Assembly (NCBI GenBank): GCA_013141455.1
Contig: JABFQW010000036.1
Coordinates: 1 to 64,000, forward strand
DNA from: Bacteroidales bacterium
Lineage (GTDB): Bacteria > Bacteroidota > Bacteroidia > Bacteroidales > F082
DNA: 64,000 bases
Direction: 5' to 3'
The notes beneath the pieces are model-generated. The model did not search any database and was not told where the DNA came from. It was given only the letters and a program-made list of their open reading frames with translations. Both the position numbers and the translations under genes were made by a program. The stretch's first letter is position 1. Every line of letters begins with the position of its first letter. This document shows positions 38,292-48,446 of the stretch, piece after piece.

Positions 38292-38876
38292 ATGAATAAC
38301 AAACCACTTTATTTTGCCCACGAATCAGCCATTATTGACGAAGGATGTGAGATCGGAGAAGGAACAAAAATCTGGCATTTTTCACATATCATGTCGGATT
38401 GCATTATTGGTGAACGTTGTAACATCGGTCAGAATGTTGTTGTTTCACCCGGAGTAATACTTGGGAGAAATGTCAAAATTCAGAACAATGTTTCCATCTA
38501 TACCGGCGTTATCTGCGAAGATGATGTATTTTTAGGCCCCTCAATGGTTTTTACGAATGTCATCAATCCGAGAAGCGCCGTTAACCGTAAGAGTGAGTAT
38601 GCGCGGACTTTAGTTAAAAAAGGAGCATCCATCGGGGCAAATGCAACCATTGTGTGCGGTCATGATATTGGTGAATTCGCGTTTATCGGTGCCGGCGCTG
38701 TGGTAACAAAGGAAGTCCCGGCCTATGCTTTGGTGGTTGGAAATCCGGCCCGGCAGATCGGTTGGATGAGCGAGTTTGGTCAGCGCCTGCATTTTGATAA
38801 AGATGGTGTTGCTATTTGCGAAGAAAGCAAAGAAAAGTACCAACTCGAAGGCAATCTTGTCAGAAAAATCCAATAG
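38292..38876 (+). CDS. Left-handed beta-helix N-acetyltransferase (WbpD/WlbB-like)
   Basis: Hexapeptide repeats; [30 protein letters not shown]; start corrected to ATG 38292. Confidence 0.88.
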   Translation: MNNKPLYFAHESAIIDEGCEIGEGTKIWHFSHIMSDCIIGERCNIGQNVVVSPGVILGRNVKIQNNVSIYTGVICEDDVFLGPSMVFTNVINPRSAVNRKSEYARTLVKKGASIGANATIVCGHDIGEFAFIGAGAVVTKEVPAYALVVGNPARQIGWMSEFGQRLHFDKDGVAICEESKEKYQLEGNLVRKIQ

Positions 38877-38895
38877 CATCAAATAAACATTTGTA

Positions 38896-38903
38896 TATCT
38901 TTG
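38896..38903 (+). promoter_or_regulatory. Putative -7 box TATCTTTG upstream of galE
   Basis: TAnnTTTG, 17 bp before ATG 38920. Confidence 0.5.
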
Positions 38904-38919
38904 ATTTAAATAAACGACT

Positions 38920-39939
38920 ATGAAAATATTGGTGACAGGTGGTACGGGATTTATCGGATCACATACGGTAGTGGAATTGCAACAACAAGGGTATGAAGTG
39001 GTTATCGTTGATAATCTTTCAAACTCACAGGCCGATGTTGTTGATGCAATTACTTCAATAACAGGAATTAAACCACATTTCGAACAGTTCGACCTGATTG
39101 ATCGTGAAAAGACTTCTGCATTTTTTAAAAAGCATAACGACCTGTCAGGGGTGATTCATTTTGCAGCTTTCAAGGCCGTTGGTGAGTCGGTTGAGAAACC
39201 ATTGCTCTATTATCGTAATAACTTAGTTTCGCTCATGAATATTCTCGAAAGCATGATCGAAAATAATATCCCGAATCTTGTATTTTCATCCTCCTGCACC
39301 GTATATGGCCAGCCTGATGTATTGCCGGTATCAGAAAAGGCGCCAATCAAAAAAGCCGAATCACCTTACGGAAACACAAAACAGATATCGGAGGAGGTGA
39401 TTTTCGACACGGTTAAATCGTCGAAACTGAATGCCATCGCACTGCGGTATTTTAATCCTATCGGCGCGCATGAATCGGCTAAAATAGGGGAGTTGCCTAT
39501 TGGTGTGCCTAACAATCTTGTTCCGTTTATCACCCAGACTGCCATTGGATTACGTAATCAACTGAGTGTATTTGGTGAGGATTATAACACCCACGATGGT
39601 ACAGCGGTTCGCGATTATATTCATGTGGTTGATCTGGCCAAAGCACATGTTGTTGCTGTGAGAAGAATGATTGAGTCGAAGATGAAACAGTCATTTGAAA
39701 TTTTTAATCTTGGCACAGGAACCGGACTATCAGTTTTGGATGTGATAAAGTCATTTGAGAGAGTCTCGGGAGAGAAATTGAATTACAAGATCGTAGGACG
39801 ACGTGCCGGTGATGTGGAGCAGGTGTGGGCCGATCCGACCTATTCGAATGAAGAGCTGGGATGGAAAGCGATGAAAACTGTTGATGAGATGACAGCCTCT
39901 GCCTGGAAGTGGGAAAAAGTGTATCGTGGAAAAAGATAG
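38920..39939 (+). CDS. galE: UDP-glucose 4-epimerase
   Basis: VTGGTGFIGSHTVVEL; SSSCTVYGQPDVLPV; YGNTKQISEE; RYFNPIGAHES. Confidence 0.94.
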   Translation: MKILVTGGTGFIGSHTVVELQQQGYEVVIVDNLSNSQADVVDAITSITGIKPHFEQFDLIDREKTSAFFKKHNDLSGVIHFAAFKAVGESVEKPLLYYRNNLVSLMNILESMIENNIPNLVFSSSCTVYGQPDVLPVSEKAPIKKAESPYGNTKQISEEVIFDTVKSSKLNAIALRYFNPIGAHESAKIGELPIGVPNNLVPFITQTAIGLRNQLSVFGEDYNTHDGTAVRDYIHVVDLAKAHVVAVRRMIESKMKQSFEIFNLGTGTGLSVLDVIKSFERVSGEKLNYKIVGRRAGDVEQVWADPTYSNEELGWKAMKTVDEMTASAWKWEKVYRGKR

Positions 39940-39986
39940 GCAACAGATTGAACCAGATTTATTGATTCAGATAAATTAAGTTAATA

Positions 39987-40002
39987 CCACAGATTCACAG
40001 AT
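39987..40002 (+). repeat. Left arm of 16-bp perfect inverted repeat CCACAGATTCACAGAT
   Basis: Reverse complement is present at 40443-40458. Confidence 0.75.
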
Positions 40003-40055
40003 CAAAAAAAATTGAAAATAACTGATTAGGTTAAAAGCATAGATTCAAAATAATT

Positions 40056-40443
40056 ATGGTGTATTCTGATGAAATATATCCACTTCAAATCGAAACCTAT
40101 GCAATAATTGGGATTTGTATGGAAGTTCATCGTGTATTGGGCAGAGGATTTTTTGGAAGTAGTTTATAAAGATGCATTAGAAATAGAGTTTCAACAAAAC
40201 AGTATTCCTTATGAAAGGGAGAAAAAATATGATCTGGCCTATAAAGGACATAAATTGAATCGTACATATTTTGCTGATTTTGTAATCTTTGACAAAATAT
40301 TGTTGGAGGTAAAGGCTTAAAATGGAATTGTTGCAGAACATTATAAGTGGGTAACTAATTATCTTGCTATTTCAAAGTTACCATTAGGATTACTTGTTAA
40401 CTTTGGGGAGAAATCATTAGTATCAAAAAGAATTATACTATAA
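40056..40443 (+). pseudogene. GxxExxY-family protein, disrupted by a frameshift in a T6 run and an in-frame TAA
   Basis: MVYSDEIYPLQIETYAIIGICMEVHRVLGRGF[fs]LEVVYKDALEIEFQQNSIPYEREKKYDLAYKGHKLNRTYFADFVIFDKILLEVKA*NGIVAEHYKWVTNYLAISKLPLGLLVNFGEKSLVSKRIIL*. Confidence 0.85.
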
Positions 40444-40458
40444 TCTGTGAATCTGTGG
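40443..40458 (-). repeat. Right arm of 16-bp perfect inverted repeat (ATCTGTGAATCTGTGG)
   Basis: Reverse complement of 39987-40002. Confidence 0.75.
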
Positions 40459-40493
40459 CTCTAATTTTTTAATCATCATAATTAAATCTGAAA

Positions 40494-41546
40494 ATGAAAA
40501 AGATCCTCATCACCGGCGGAGCCGGTTTCATCGGTTCGCATGTCGTGCGACTTTTTGTTAACAAATACCCAAGGTACCAGATTTATAACCTCGATGCACT
40601 TACCTATGCCGGTAATTTATTCAATCTCAAAGATGTAGAGAGTTATCCAAACTATCATTTCATCAAAGCTGATATTACGGATGGTGAGAGAATGATGCAG
40701 TTATTCGAAAAATATGAATTCGATAGTGTAATACACCTTGCCGCCGAATCGCATGTTGATCGTTCCATAGCCAACCCGATGGAGTTTATCATGACCAATA
40801 TCGTGGGCACTGTGAACCTGTTGAATGCAGCGAATCATTCCTGGAAAAATGACTTTGAAGGCAAACGGTTTTATCATATCTCAACCGATGAGGTATATGG
40901 ATCATTGGGTGCGAAAGGTTTTTTTACCGAATCGACGGCTTATGAACCACATAGTCCGTATTCGGCATCCAAGGCAAGCAGCGACCATTTGGTGAGGGCT
41001 TATCATGATACATATAAGTTGCCAATGGTTATTTCGAATTGTTCGAACAACTATGGTCCAAACCAGTTCCCAGAGAAACTCATCCCTTTGTTTATCAATA
41101 ATATACGTAATAATAAGCCCTTACCCGTTTATGGTAAAGGTGAAAATATCCGTGATTGGTTATATGTGGTTGACCATGCCCGTGCTATCGATGATATTTT
41201 TCATAAAGGCAGTGATGGACAAACATATAATATCGGGGGTCACAACGAGTGGACCAATATCGACCTGATCAAACTGATGTGTAAGGTGATGGATGAAAAG
41301 CTGTTCAGGGAAGAAGGGACATCAGAGAAATTGATAACTTATGTGAAAGACCGTGCCGGTCACGATCTGCGCTATGCTATCGATTCAACGAAATTGCAAC
41401 GTGAATTGGGCTGGGTTCCATCGCTTCAATTTGAAGAAGGTATCCGGTTGACCGTTGACTGGTATCTGGGTAACCAGGAATGGCTCGATGAAGTTACATC
41501 GGGTAACTACCTGAAATACTATGAGAAACAGTATGAGGAGAGATAG
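40494..41546 (+). CDS. rfbB: dTDP-glucose 4,6-dehydratase
   Basis: ITGGAGFIGSHVVRLF; HLAAESHVDRSI; STDEVYGSLG; YSASKASSDHLVRAY; NCSNNYGPNQFPEKLIPL. Confidence 0.95.
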   Translation: MKKILITGGAGFIGSHVVRLFVNKYPRYQIYNLDALTYAGNLFNLKDVESYPNYHFIKADITDGERMMQLFEKYEFDSVIHLAAESHVDRSIANPMEFIMTNIVGTVNLLNAANHSWKNDFEGKRFYHISTDEVYGSLGAKGFFTESTAYEPHSPYSASKASSDHLVRAYHDTYKLPMVISNCSNNYGPNQFPEKLIPLFINNIRNNKPLPVYGKGENIRDWLYVVDHARAIDDIFHKGSDGQTYNIGGHNEWTNIDLIKLMCKVMDEKLFREEGTSEKLITYVKDRAGHDLRYAIDSTKLQRELGWVPSLQFEEGIRLTVDWYLGNQEWLDEVTSGNYLKYYEKQYEER

Positions 41547-41692
41547 GCAATTTAAGAATTGTCTTGTCATTGTTTTTAAATAGAGTGATACAAATGAACT
41601 CACTCGGTAGAAATGACTAAGTACAGAAATTCTTTTAGTAATTACTGACAGATTTATTTTTCGTAACTGCTTAGATTTTATATGAATTTTAA

Positions 41693-43456
41693 ATGAAATT
41701 TCGCATCAATTGGTCGTTTGTTAACGAGAGAAACGTATTCATTCTTTTCACTGTTGCAAATCTGATCCCGGTATTTTTGACCTATTATGTAGGATCGTTG
41801 GATGGCCCTAAGCATCTGCAGGTTTCAAATATGATGATTCAACTGTGGAAAGGGAATGAAACTTACCGGCAGTTTTATGTTTTCGATCCGCTTTTCAACG
41901 GGAATGTATTGGGGAACTATATAATTGCTTTATTCAATCTGGTGCTTCCGGCATGGCTTGCTGAAAAATTGTTTATAACAACTTATCTTATCTCGCTTGT
42001 TACCGGATTCAGATATTTGGTTGTCTCAATAAAAGGGAAGTCGGATTATCTTACCCTATTGATTTTCCCTTTTACCTATACATCATTGTTCATGTTGGGT
42101 TACTACAATTTTAGCTTGGCGATTGGCCTCATGTTTTATACACTTGGATATTGGATACGGCAGCATAAGTCCATGAATATTCTAAAATCAATCGTGCTGA
42201 CATTGCTGATCCTGTTTACTTATTTTGCACATCTTTTCATTTTTGGATTTTTATTGGCGATAACCGGATTTTATACTGTATTTGAATTTTTTAATGAATT
42301 AGCTTTAAAGGAGCCGAATACATTCAAAAAATTCCTGAACAGGACGGGGATTCTGATTGCCAGCGCCATGCCGTCATTAATACTCTCAGTTTTTTATATT
42401 AGAGAGATACTTAAATACCCTGCCGGCGATGGGGCGACAGGTCAGTTCGGTTTTTTGAAGAAGATTAACGATCTTAATATATTGATTGGTTACCATCGCA
42501 ATATGGAATTGGTGTATGTGAGGGTGATATACTTTCTTGTTATATCGTTGGTGGTCTGGATACTTATCAGCAGGATTATTGGTTATATAACACGATACAG
42601 ATCAGTGAAATATCGTTTGATTGATTTCCTGCTGAAAAGTGATTTTTGGTTTTTGGTAACCATCCTTATCTTCGGATTTTACCTTTTTCTTCCGAATCAA
42701 ATGAATTCTGCCGGAAATGTATCCATGAGAGTGGCCATACTACTGATTTATATGTTAATACTCTGGATAAGTCTTCAGGATTTTCCAAAAAAACTCGTTT
42801 TTATACCGGTTTTAATCATTCTTTATGCCGGAATTTCGTTAAAGAGCATCCATGTAAAATTTCTTAAACCCCTTGATGAGATTGCTCTTGAACTTCAATC
42901 TGTTGAAAAACTGATTCCTGAAAACTCAGTGATTCTGACAGCTAATTTCAGCGAGAACTGGATATTAAATCATTTCCGGAGTTATATTGGTACGAAAAGG
43001 CCGGTGATTGACCTGAGAAACCAATCCTGCTCGAAACTTTTTGTTGTGAACTGGAACCATAAGGAAATGCCATTTACTTTTGTGGGAGCAAAAGATGCCC
43101 AACATTTTACTGGATTTCATAACAATCCACGAAATCAGTTCGTTACGATAGTTGACTATATTGTGATTATCGATTTCTTGCAATTTGAAAAGTTTGATCA
43201 AAATGATCCATTACCACAAACACTGAAAAGAGATTACGAATTGGTATATAAAGCTGAGAATAAATTTGTGGCTGTATTTAAATTCGCTGCACAGGAAAAG
43301 GTGGAAGCATACCGTAAATATATTTTGGGGAATTCCAAATCAATGGAAATGATCAAAAAGAAGGCCCAACATTTTGAAGTTCCTTTAGAAACTGCTTTAG
43401 AAAGAGACGCTTTGTGGCTTTATGATCAGGCATTTCCTATACCAGAAGAAAATTAG
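41693..43456 (+). CDS. Polytopic membrane protein, uncharacterised (polysaccharide region)
   Basis: Many hydrophobic TM segments followed by a soluble C-terminal domain. Confidence 0.65.
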   Translation: MKFRINWSFVNERNVFILFTVANLIPVFLTYYVGSLDGPKHLQVSNMMIQLWKGNETYRQFYVFDPLFNGNVLGNYIIALFNLVLPAWLAEKLFITTYLISLVTGFRYLVVSIKGKSDYLTLLIFPFTYTSLFMLGYYNFSLAIGLMFYTLGYWIRQHKSMNILKSIVLTLLILFTYFAHLFIFGFLLAITGFYTVFEFFNELALKEPNTFKKFLNRTGILIASAMPSLILSVFYIREILKYPAGDGATGQFGFLKKINDLNILIGYHRNMELVYVRVIYFLVISLVVWILISRIIGYITRYRSVKYRLIDFLLKSDFWFLVTILIFGFYLFLPNQMNSAGNVSMRVAILLIYMLILWISLQDFPKKLVFIPVLIILYAGISLKSIHVKFLKPLDEIALELQSVEKLIPENSVILTANFSENWILNHFRSYIGTKRPVIDLRNQSCSKLFVVNWNHKEMPFTFVGAKDAQHFTGFHNNPRNQFVTIVDYIVIIDFLQFEKFDQNDPLPQTLKRDYELVYKAENKFVAVFKFAAQEKVEAYRKYILGNSKSMEMIKKKAQHFEVPLETALERDALWLYDQAFPIPEEN

Positions 43457-43615
43457 ATCTTTAAGGAATGTTGAAAATAATATTAGAGATAGACAGTTAT
43501 ATTGCAGCATGTTATGATTTGTTGTTGAGTATTTGTTCCAAGGTTTAAGAAGGAAAGCGCACAGCGTTTTCGCGTATATTTAACATTAGTTTTCGTTAAT
43601 TATCGATCAATAGAA

Positions 43616-45484
43616 ATGTGGGATACACAAAATTTAACCATTAAAAAAACATCCATGATTGTTGTTTGGATGCTGATAATTTTGTTGGGCATTCTTAAAT
43701 TTTCCTATCTTCAAACCAATATCCTGAGTTATGATTATTTTGGATTATATCTTTATCTTCCGGCAACATTTATATACCACGATCCGGCAATAAGTGATAT
43801 AAGCTGGTTGGAACAGATCAACGCGACCTATCACAATACCCCCATGTTTTACCAGTTGCAAACTCTGGGTGATTTGCACCTGATACGATTCTTTTGCGGG
43901 ATGGCTATATTACTGTCTCCTTTCTTTTTTCTGGGGCATTTCATCGCTTTGTTGACGGCGTATCCGGCGGATGGTTTTTCTTTTCCCTATCAGCTTTCAA
44001 TGGCGATAGCGGCGTTTTTTTATGTTGCTTTGGGCTTATGGTTTGCCCGGAAGATACTGCTGAAATATTTCGATGACAAAACTACTGTTATAACGCTGAT
44101 ATCCGTCTATTTGGGAACCAACCTGTTATTCTGGACAACTTTTGATGCAGGGGCACCACACACTATTTTGTTTACTTTATATACCATATTGATTTGGTTT
44201 ACAATCAAATGGCACGAAAGGCCTCGTAAAAGTTCTGCTATCATAATCGGGATCATATTAGGACTGATCATTGTTTCAAGGCCAAGTGAAATTATTGCTA
44301 TACTTATACCAATGTGCTGGAATATAAGCGGAAAAGAGTCGTTTCTGAATAAAATCAGAATGGTTTGGAAGTATAGGTTTCACGTGATTCTTTTGGGGAC
44401 AGCAGCTTTTTTGATGGGACTTCCCCAGATGGCTTATTTTTATCATTACACAGGTAAAATATTTCTCTCAACCTATACCGATCCACAGTCGATACTCGAC
44501 CTGTGGAATCCACGATTTGCCTGGGTTCTATTCAGTTACCGTAAAGGATGGTTTGTGTATGCACCATTGATGGTTTTCTCTGTCATCGGCTTATGGTGGA
44601 TGGTTAAACGGAAAATCACACTGGCTTTGCCTGTCATTCTTTTCTTCTTGATAAACCTATATATTATTGCTTCCTTTACAAGTCTGATAAGCTTTGGCTA
44701 CAGGGCGTTTATCCAATCATACGCATTAATGATGATTCCATTGGGATTTGGTGTCAGCTATCTGAGAAATAGAGGAATTTATATTCGAACCATATCATTG
44801 GTGATACTTATCTTTTTTATGTTTTTTTCTTTAATTCAGGTTTGGCAAATCAAAGACGAAGTTATACATGCGACCAGGATGACCCGGGAATACTATTGGA
44901 AGATCTTTGGTAAAACCAAAGCAAGTATGGACGACAAAAAATTGCTTATGATCAATCCATTTCTTGATGATGAAACTGGAAATAAATTAGTTGATTCACT
45001 TAAATATTCAAAATCTATTTTGGCTTTTATTGATATGAACCAGCCTTTGAAGGGACTTGAAAAGTTTCAGAAACTGAAGGGCGATACCGATACAATTGAT
45101 AAATGTTTCGAAACCGGGATTGATATGCAGTTCTCGCCAAGTGTTAAAATACCCTATGAACAGATTACAAACAAGGACCATTTCTGGGCCAGGGTATCAT
45201 TTGCATATAAATCCGATTCAATTGTTAACCCTTCTGAATTGGTTTTGGTAGTGACTTTTACATATCGTGGAAAAGTGAAAGCCAATTATGGGATTCCCTA
45301 TAAATACCGGTATTTCGAAATCCCCTTCGACATGGCAAAAGTAGGCTCTTGGCAAAATTTTACAATCGATTATTTATCACCGGAAGTTACCACATATCAG
45401 GATAGGTTTGAGACATATGTTTTGAATAAGGGGAAAGCAAAAGTACAAATCGACGATTTTAAAGTGATTAAATTTGAACCATAA
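43616..45484 (+). CDS. Polytopic membrane protein, glycosyltransferase-39/PMT-like, with C-terminal soluble domain; paralogue of 45523..47364
   Basis: FGLYLYLPATFIYHDPAI...YHNTPMFYQ...GHFIALLTAYPADGFSFPYQLS shared with the convergent neighbour. Confidence 0.7.
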   Translation: MWDTQNLTIKKTSMIVVWMLIILLGILKFSYLQTNILSYDYFGLYLYLPATFIYHDPAISDISWLEQINATYHNTPMFYQLQTLGDLHLIRFFCGMAILLSPFFFLGHFIALLTAYPADGFSFPYQLSMAIAAFFYVALGLWFARKILLKYFDDKTTVITLISVYLGTNLLFWTTFDAGAPHTILFTLYTILIWFTIKWHERPRKSSAIIIGIILGLIIVSRPSEIIAILIPMCWNISGKESFLNKIRMVWKYRFHVILLGTAAFLMGLPQMAYFYHYTGKIFLSTYTDPQSILDLWNPRFAWVLFSYRKGWFVYAPLMVFSVIGLWWMVKRKITLALPVILFFLINLYIIASFTSLISFGYRAFIQSYALMMIPLGFGVSYLRNRGIYIRTISLVILIFFMFFSLIQVWQIKDEVIHATRMTREYYWKIFGKTKASMDDKKLLMINPFLDDETGNKLVDSLKYSKSILAFIDMNQPLKGLEKFQKLKGDTDTIDKCFETGIDMQFSPSVKIPYEQITNKDHFWARVSFAYKSDSIVNPSELVLVVTFTYRGKVKANYGIPYKYRYFEIPFDMAKVGSWQNFTIDYLSPEVTTYQDRFETYVLNKGKAKVQIDDFKVIKFEP

Positions 45485-45522
45485 TATTTTTTTACGATCT
45501 TTTATATCTGATTTTTTTCTAA

Positions 45523-47364
45523 TCAATACGTTGGTTCATATGCAGTTATGCGAATATTGTCAAGATAAACATCCGCTTTGCCTTTCAAGTAAAAGTTTGT
45601 CTGGAACCTATCGTTAGGACGGCGAACTTCTGGCGTAAGGTAATCCATACTCACTTTATTCCATTGTCCGGCAATTAATTGCGTTGAATCAAAGCTGGTT
45701 ATTCTTTCACTATAAGGATATTCATTATGTTCAAAATTCATTCCAAGCAGCAGTGGATTCGTCATGACATTCCCAGTTACCAAGACATCTGCTTCTACCC
45801 GAATAATAGCGTATTCCTTGTTTGTTAATAGTTCATACGGAATCTCAAATTTCAGGAAGCAACAATTTTCCTCACTAAGTTTAAACACTTTTGTCAGGTT
45901 TATTGTATCGGGATTATTTTTAATAAAATGGCCGTTTTTTTCAAAATCTTGAAAATCAAGTTGTTTTAAGGTGTATTTTGAACTGTCTTGTAATAAGTAG
46001 GTTGGATTAGCATTTCGGTCTATTAGCAATAAATCATTTTTTATAACAGATTTATTCTTCTGTAGAAATACTGCTGCATAAGCCTTCTTTGTCATCCGTG
46101 TTGGATGAATCATCCCATTTAAAAATTGCCACGATTGAAAAATATTGAAAATCAATAGAATACCAAGCAACATCAAAAAACCGGCGAATATTTTGTTACT
46201 TCTTCCCCTGACATAGGTTAACAAGCTCCCGAAGGGAAATGCCAACATAACATACATTGGAATGACGGCCCGTTGACTGAAGCAATCGGCATACCACCAG
46301 CAGGACCAGCTGGCAATCACATAAAATGAAACTATAAAAAACAGAAATATAGCCGGAAACAAATTTTTCATCGAACGATACATGGTAAAAAAACCGGCCA
46401 ATGCAAATGCCATAACTGGTGTATAAATGAGCCAACCTTTCCTGAAGCTGAACAAAACTTCCATCAGGTACGGATGGAGAAATTCCATGCCTTCACCCGC
46501 GTTTCCTCCATAACTATTGAATAGAAATTTCCCGGTCATTTGCTTCCAGTAAATAAGCTGAAAAAATCCAATTATGAAAATTATCAAAAGCATCAGACCA
46601 ATTGATTTCCAGTTTTTTAAAAGAAATTGAATCCTTTTTTTGAATTGAATTCCTGGCATATTCCAAAGTAGTGGGATCATTAAAACCAATATCTCTGTCG
46701 GACGACTCAATGCTGATAATCCGATAGTAATTCCAAGCCCGATTGAATACTTTATTTGTAAAGTTTCGTGCCAGCGAATCGTGAACCAAAGGATCAATGA
46801 AAACACGAAAAAAAGATAGTTATGCGACATTAAACCCTGTCCATGAATACTGGTGTGTAACATGAAATTCGTTCCGAAAACCAAGACAATCAACAAAATA
46901 GAAGTAATGAATTCATCAAAATATTTTAGTAATGACTTTCTAAAAAAAAAGAGGCCAACACCTGTATAGATGAAACTTCCATATAATAGTGACAATTGAT
47001 ACGGGAGAGAGAAACCGTCAGCATCATATCCTGTAAGAAGTGATATCATGTGACCTGTAAAAAACCAGGGGCTGTAAAGAAGTGCCATGCCCATTGGATA
47101 TTTCATTACCCAGTTCCCGTTTAGCATAGGCAATGCCTGGTAAAATGTCGGAGTGTTATGGTATTTTGCGAGTATCTGTTCAACAACCGCGTGGTCCTTC
47201 AAACCTAAGTCATTGTATATAAATGTAAATGGAAGATAGAGATAATAACCAAAGATGTCCCACGACAAGACTGAATGTGGAATAACGGTAAAAATGTTCA
47301 AGGCCAATATCAAAAGAACGAGGACAAGAGTATAGAATGATAGGCCTTTTTTTATCATCTTCAT
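45523..47364 (-). CDS. Polytopic membrane protein, convergent paralogue of 43616..45484
   Basis: FGYYLYLPFTFIYNDLGL...YHNTPTFYQ...GHMISLLTGYDADGFSLPYQLS. Confidence 0.7.
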   Translation of the reverse strand: MKMIKKGLSFYTLVLVLLILALNIFTVIPHSVLSWDIFGYYLYLPFTFIYNDLGLKDHAVVEQILAKYHNTPTFYQALPMLNGNWVMKYPMGMALLYSPWFFTGHMISLLTGYDADGFSLPYQLSLLYGSFIYTGVGLFFFRKSLLKYFDEFITSILLIVLVFGTNFMLHTSIHGQGLMSHNYLFFVFSLILWFTIRWHETLQIKYSIGLGITIGLSALSRPTEILVLMIPLLWNMPGIQFKKRIQFLLKNWKSIGLMLLIIFIIGFFQLIYWKQMTGKFLFNSYGGNAGEGMEFLHPYLMEVLFSFRKGWLIYTPVMAFALAGFFTMYRSMKNLFPAIFLFFIVSFYVIASWSCWWYADCFSQRAVIPMYVMLAFPFGSLLTYVRGRSNKIFAGFLMLLGILLIFNIFQSWQFLNGMIHPTRMTKKAYAAVFLQKNKSVIKNDLLLIDRNANPTYLLQDSSKYTLKQLDFQDFEKNGHFIKNNPDTINLTKVFKLSEENCCFLKFEIPYELLTNKEYAIIRVEADVLVTGNVMTNPLLLGMNFEHNEYPYSERITSFDSTQLIAGQWNKVSMDYLTPEVRRPNDRFQTNFYLKGKADVYLDNIRITAYEPTY

Positions 47365-47378
47365 TATTTAAAGAAATA

Positions 47379-48119
47379 TCAAACTGAAATTCGGTTAATA
47401 TTCCCACGCAGCAAATTATACTTCATAATGCACCAAATCGCCCTAAATCCATCCGAAGCTTTTATCTTTTTACCTTCATCGTAAGTACGTCCATAATACG
47501 AAATGCCTACCTCATAAATTCTTATTCTTTTGACGCGCGACATTTTTGCTGTTACTTCAGGTTCAAAACCGAATCGTTTCTCTTTGAGGTTCAGGTTTTT
47601 AATAACAGGTGATCTGAATAATTTATAACATGTTTCCATATCAGTCAGATTCAGGTTGGTAAACATATTCGACAGAAAAGTAAGGAATTTGTTACCTAAG
47701 GTATGCCAGAAGAACAATATTCTGTGGGGGTTGCCTCCCATGAATCGTGAGCCATACACTACATCGGCAAAACCATCCAACATTGGTTTTAACAGGATAT
47801 TAAAATCTTCAGGATCATATTCAAGGTCAGCATCCTGCACAATGATGAAATCGCCGGTTGCCAGTTCAATCCCTTTATGAATTGCGGCACCTTTGCCCTG
47901 GTTTTTTGATTGATTAAATAGCCTGATATTTAGTTTGTTATTTGAATTTTGAAAATCATTTACAACGTCAGCAGTTTGATCGGTAGAACAGTCGTTTACA
48001 ACAATGATTTCTTTGCTAATATCATCTATCAGCGTCACATTTGTTACCTTTTGAAGGATTTTCGTGATCGTTTTTTCTTCATTAAAAGCCGGAATGATGA
48101 TAGAAAGTGTAAATGGCAT
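47379..48119 (-). CDS. Family 2 glycosyltransferase (dolichyl-phosphate mannosyltransferase-like)
   Basis: LSIIIPAFNEEKTI; IIVVNDCSTDQTADVV; FIIVQDADLEYDPEDF. Confidence 0.92.
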   Translation of the reverse strand: MPFTLSIIIPAFNEEKTITKILQKVTNVTLIDDISKEIIVVNDCSTDQTADVVNDFQNSNNKLNIRLFNQSKNQGKGAAIHKGIELATGDFIIVQDADLEYDPEDFNILLKPMLDGFADVVYGSRFMGGNPHRILFFWHTLGNKFLTFLSNMFTNLNLTDMETCYKLFRSPVIKNLNLKEKRFGFEPEVTAKMSRVKRIRIYEVGISYYGRTYDEGKKIKASDGFRAIWCIMKYNLLRGNINRISV

Positions 48120-48407
48120 GGAATAATACAGATTTATAGTTTCTGAAATTAATATACAAATCCCATTTTATCGGGATGTTTTTTTGAAGTAACAAAGGTA
48201 AGAAAAGACTTACATTGTCGAAAAAAGGATTTTGTTTCTGCAATGTCTTTATAGAGCAATGGATTTTTGCCAGATAAGCAGAGAGCTAAACTGTAACTTA
48301 GTCCATCGGAAAACGACAAATATATTTCAATGTCATTTATTTGGTGATTAATCATCATAGAAAATTCATAAACTTTCCTTCGACTCCATTTAGGATGACT
48401 GTCATTC

Positions 48408-48446
48408 TGAGCAGCCTGTCTCTCCTTCAAGACAAGGGAGTCGAAG
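48408..48446 (+). repeat. Dispersed repeat family A copy 4
   Basis: TGAGCAGCCTGTCTCTCCTTCAAGACAAGGGAGTCGAAG; 29/39 identical to copy 2, same length. Confidence 0.55.

Noticed and set aside
48149-48430. 93-aa minus ORF
   Set aside because: Runs through dispersed repeat family A; no homologous-looking domain.
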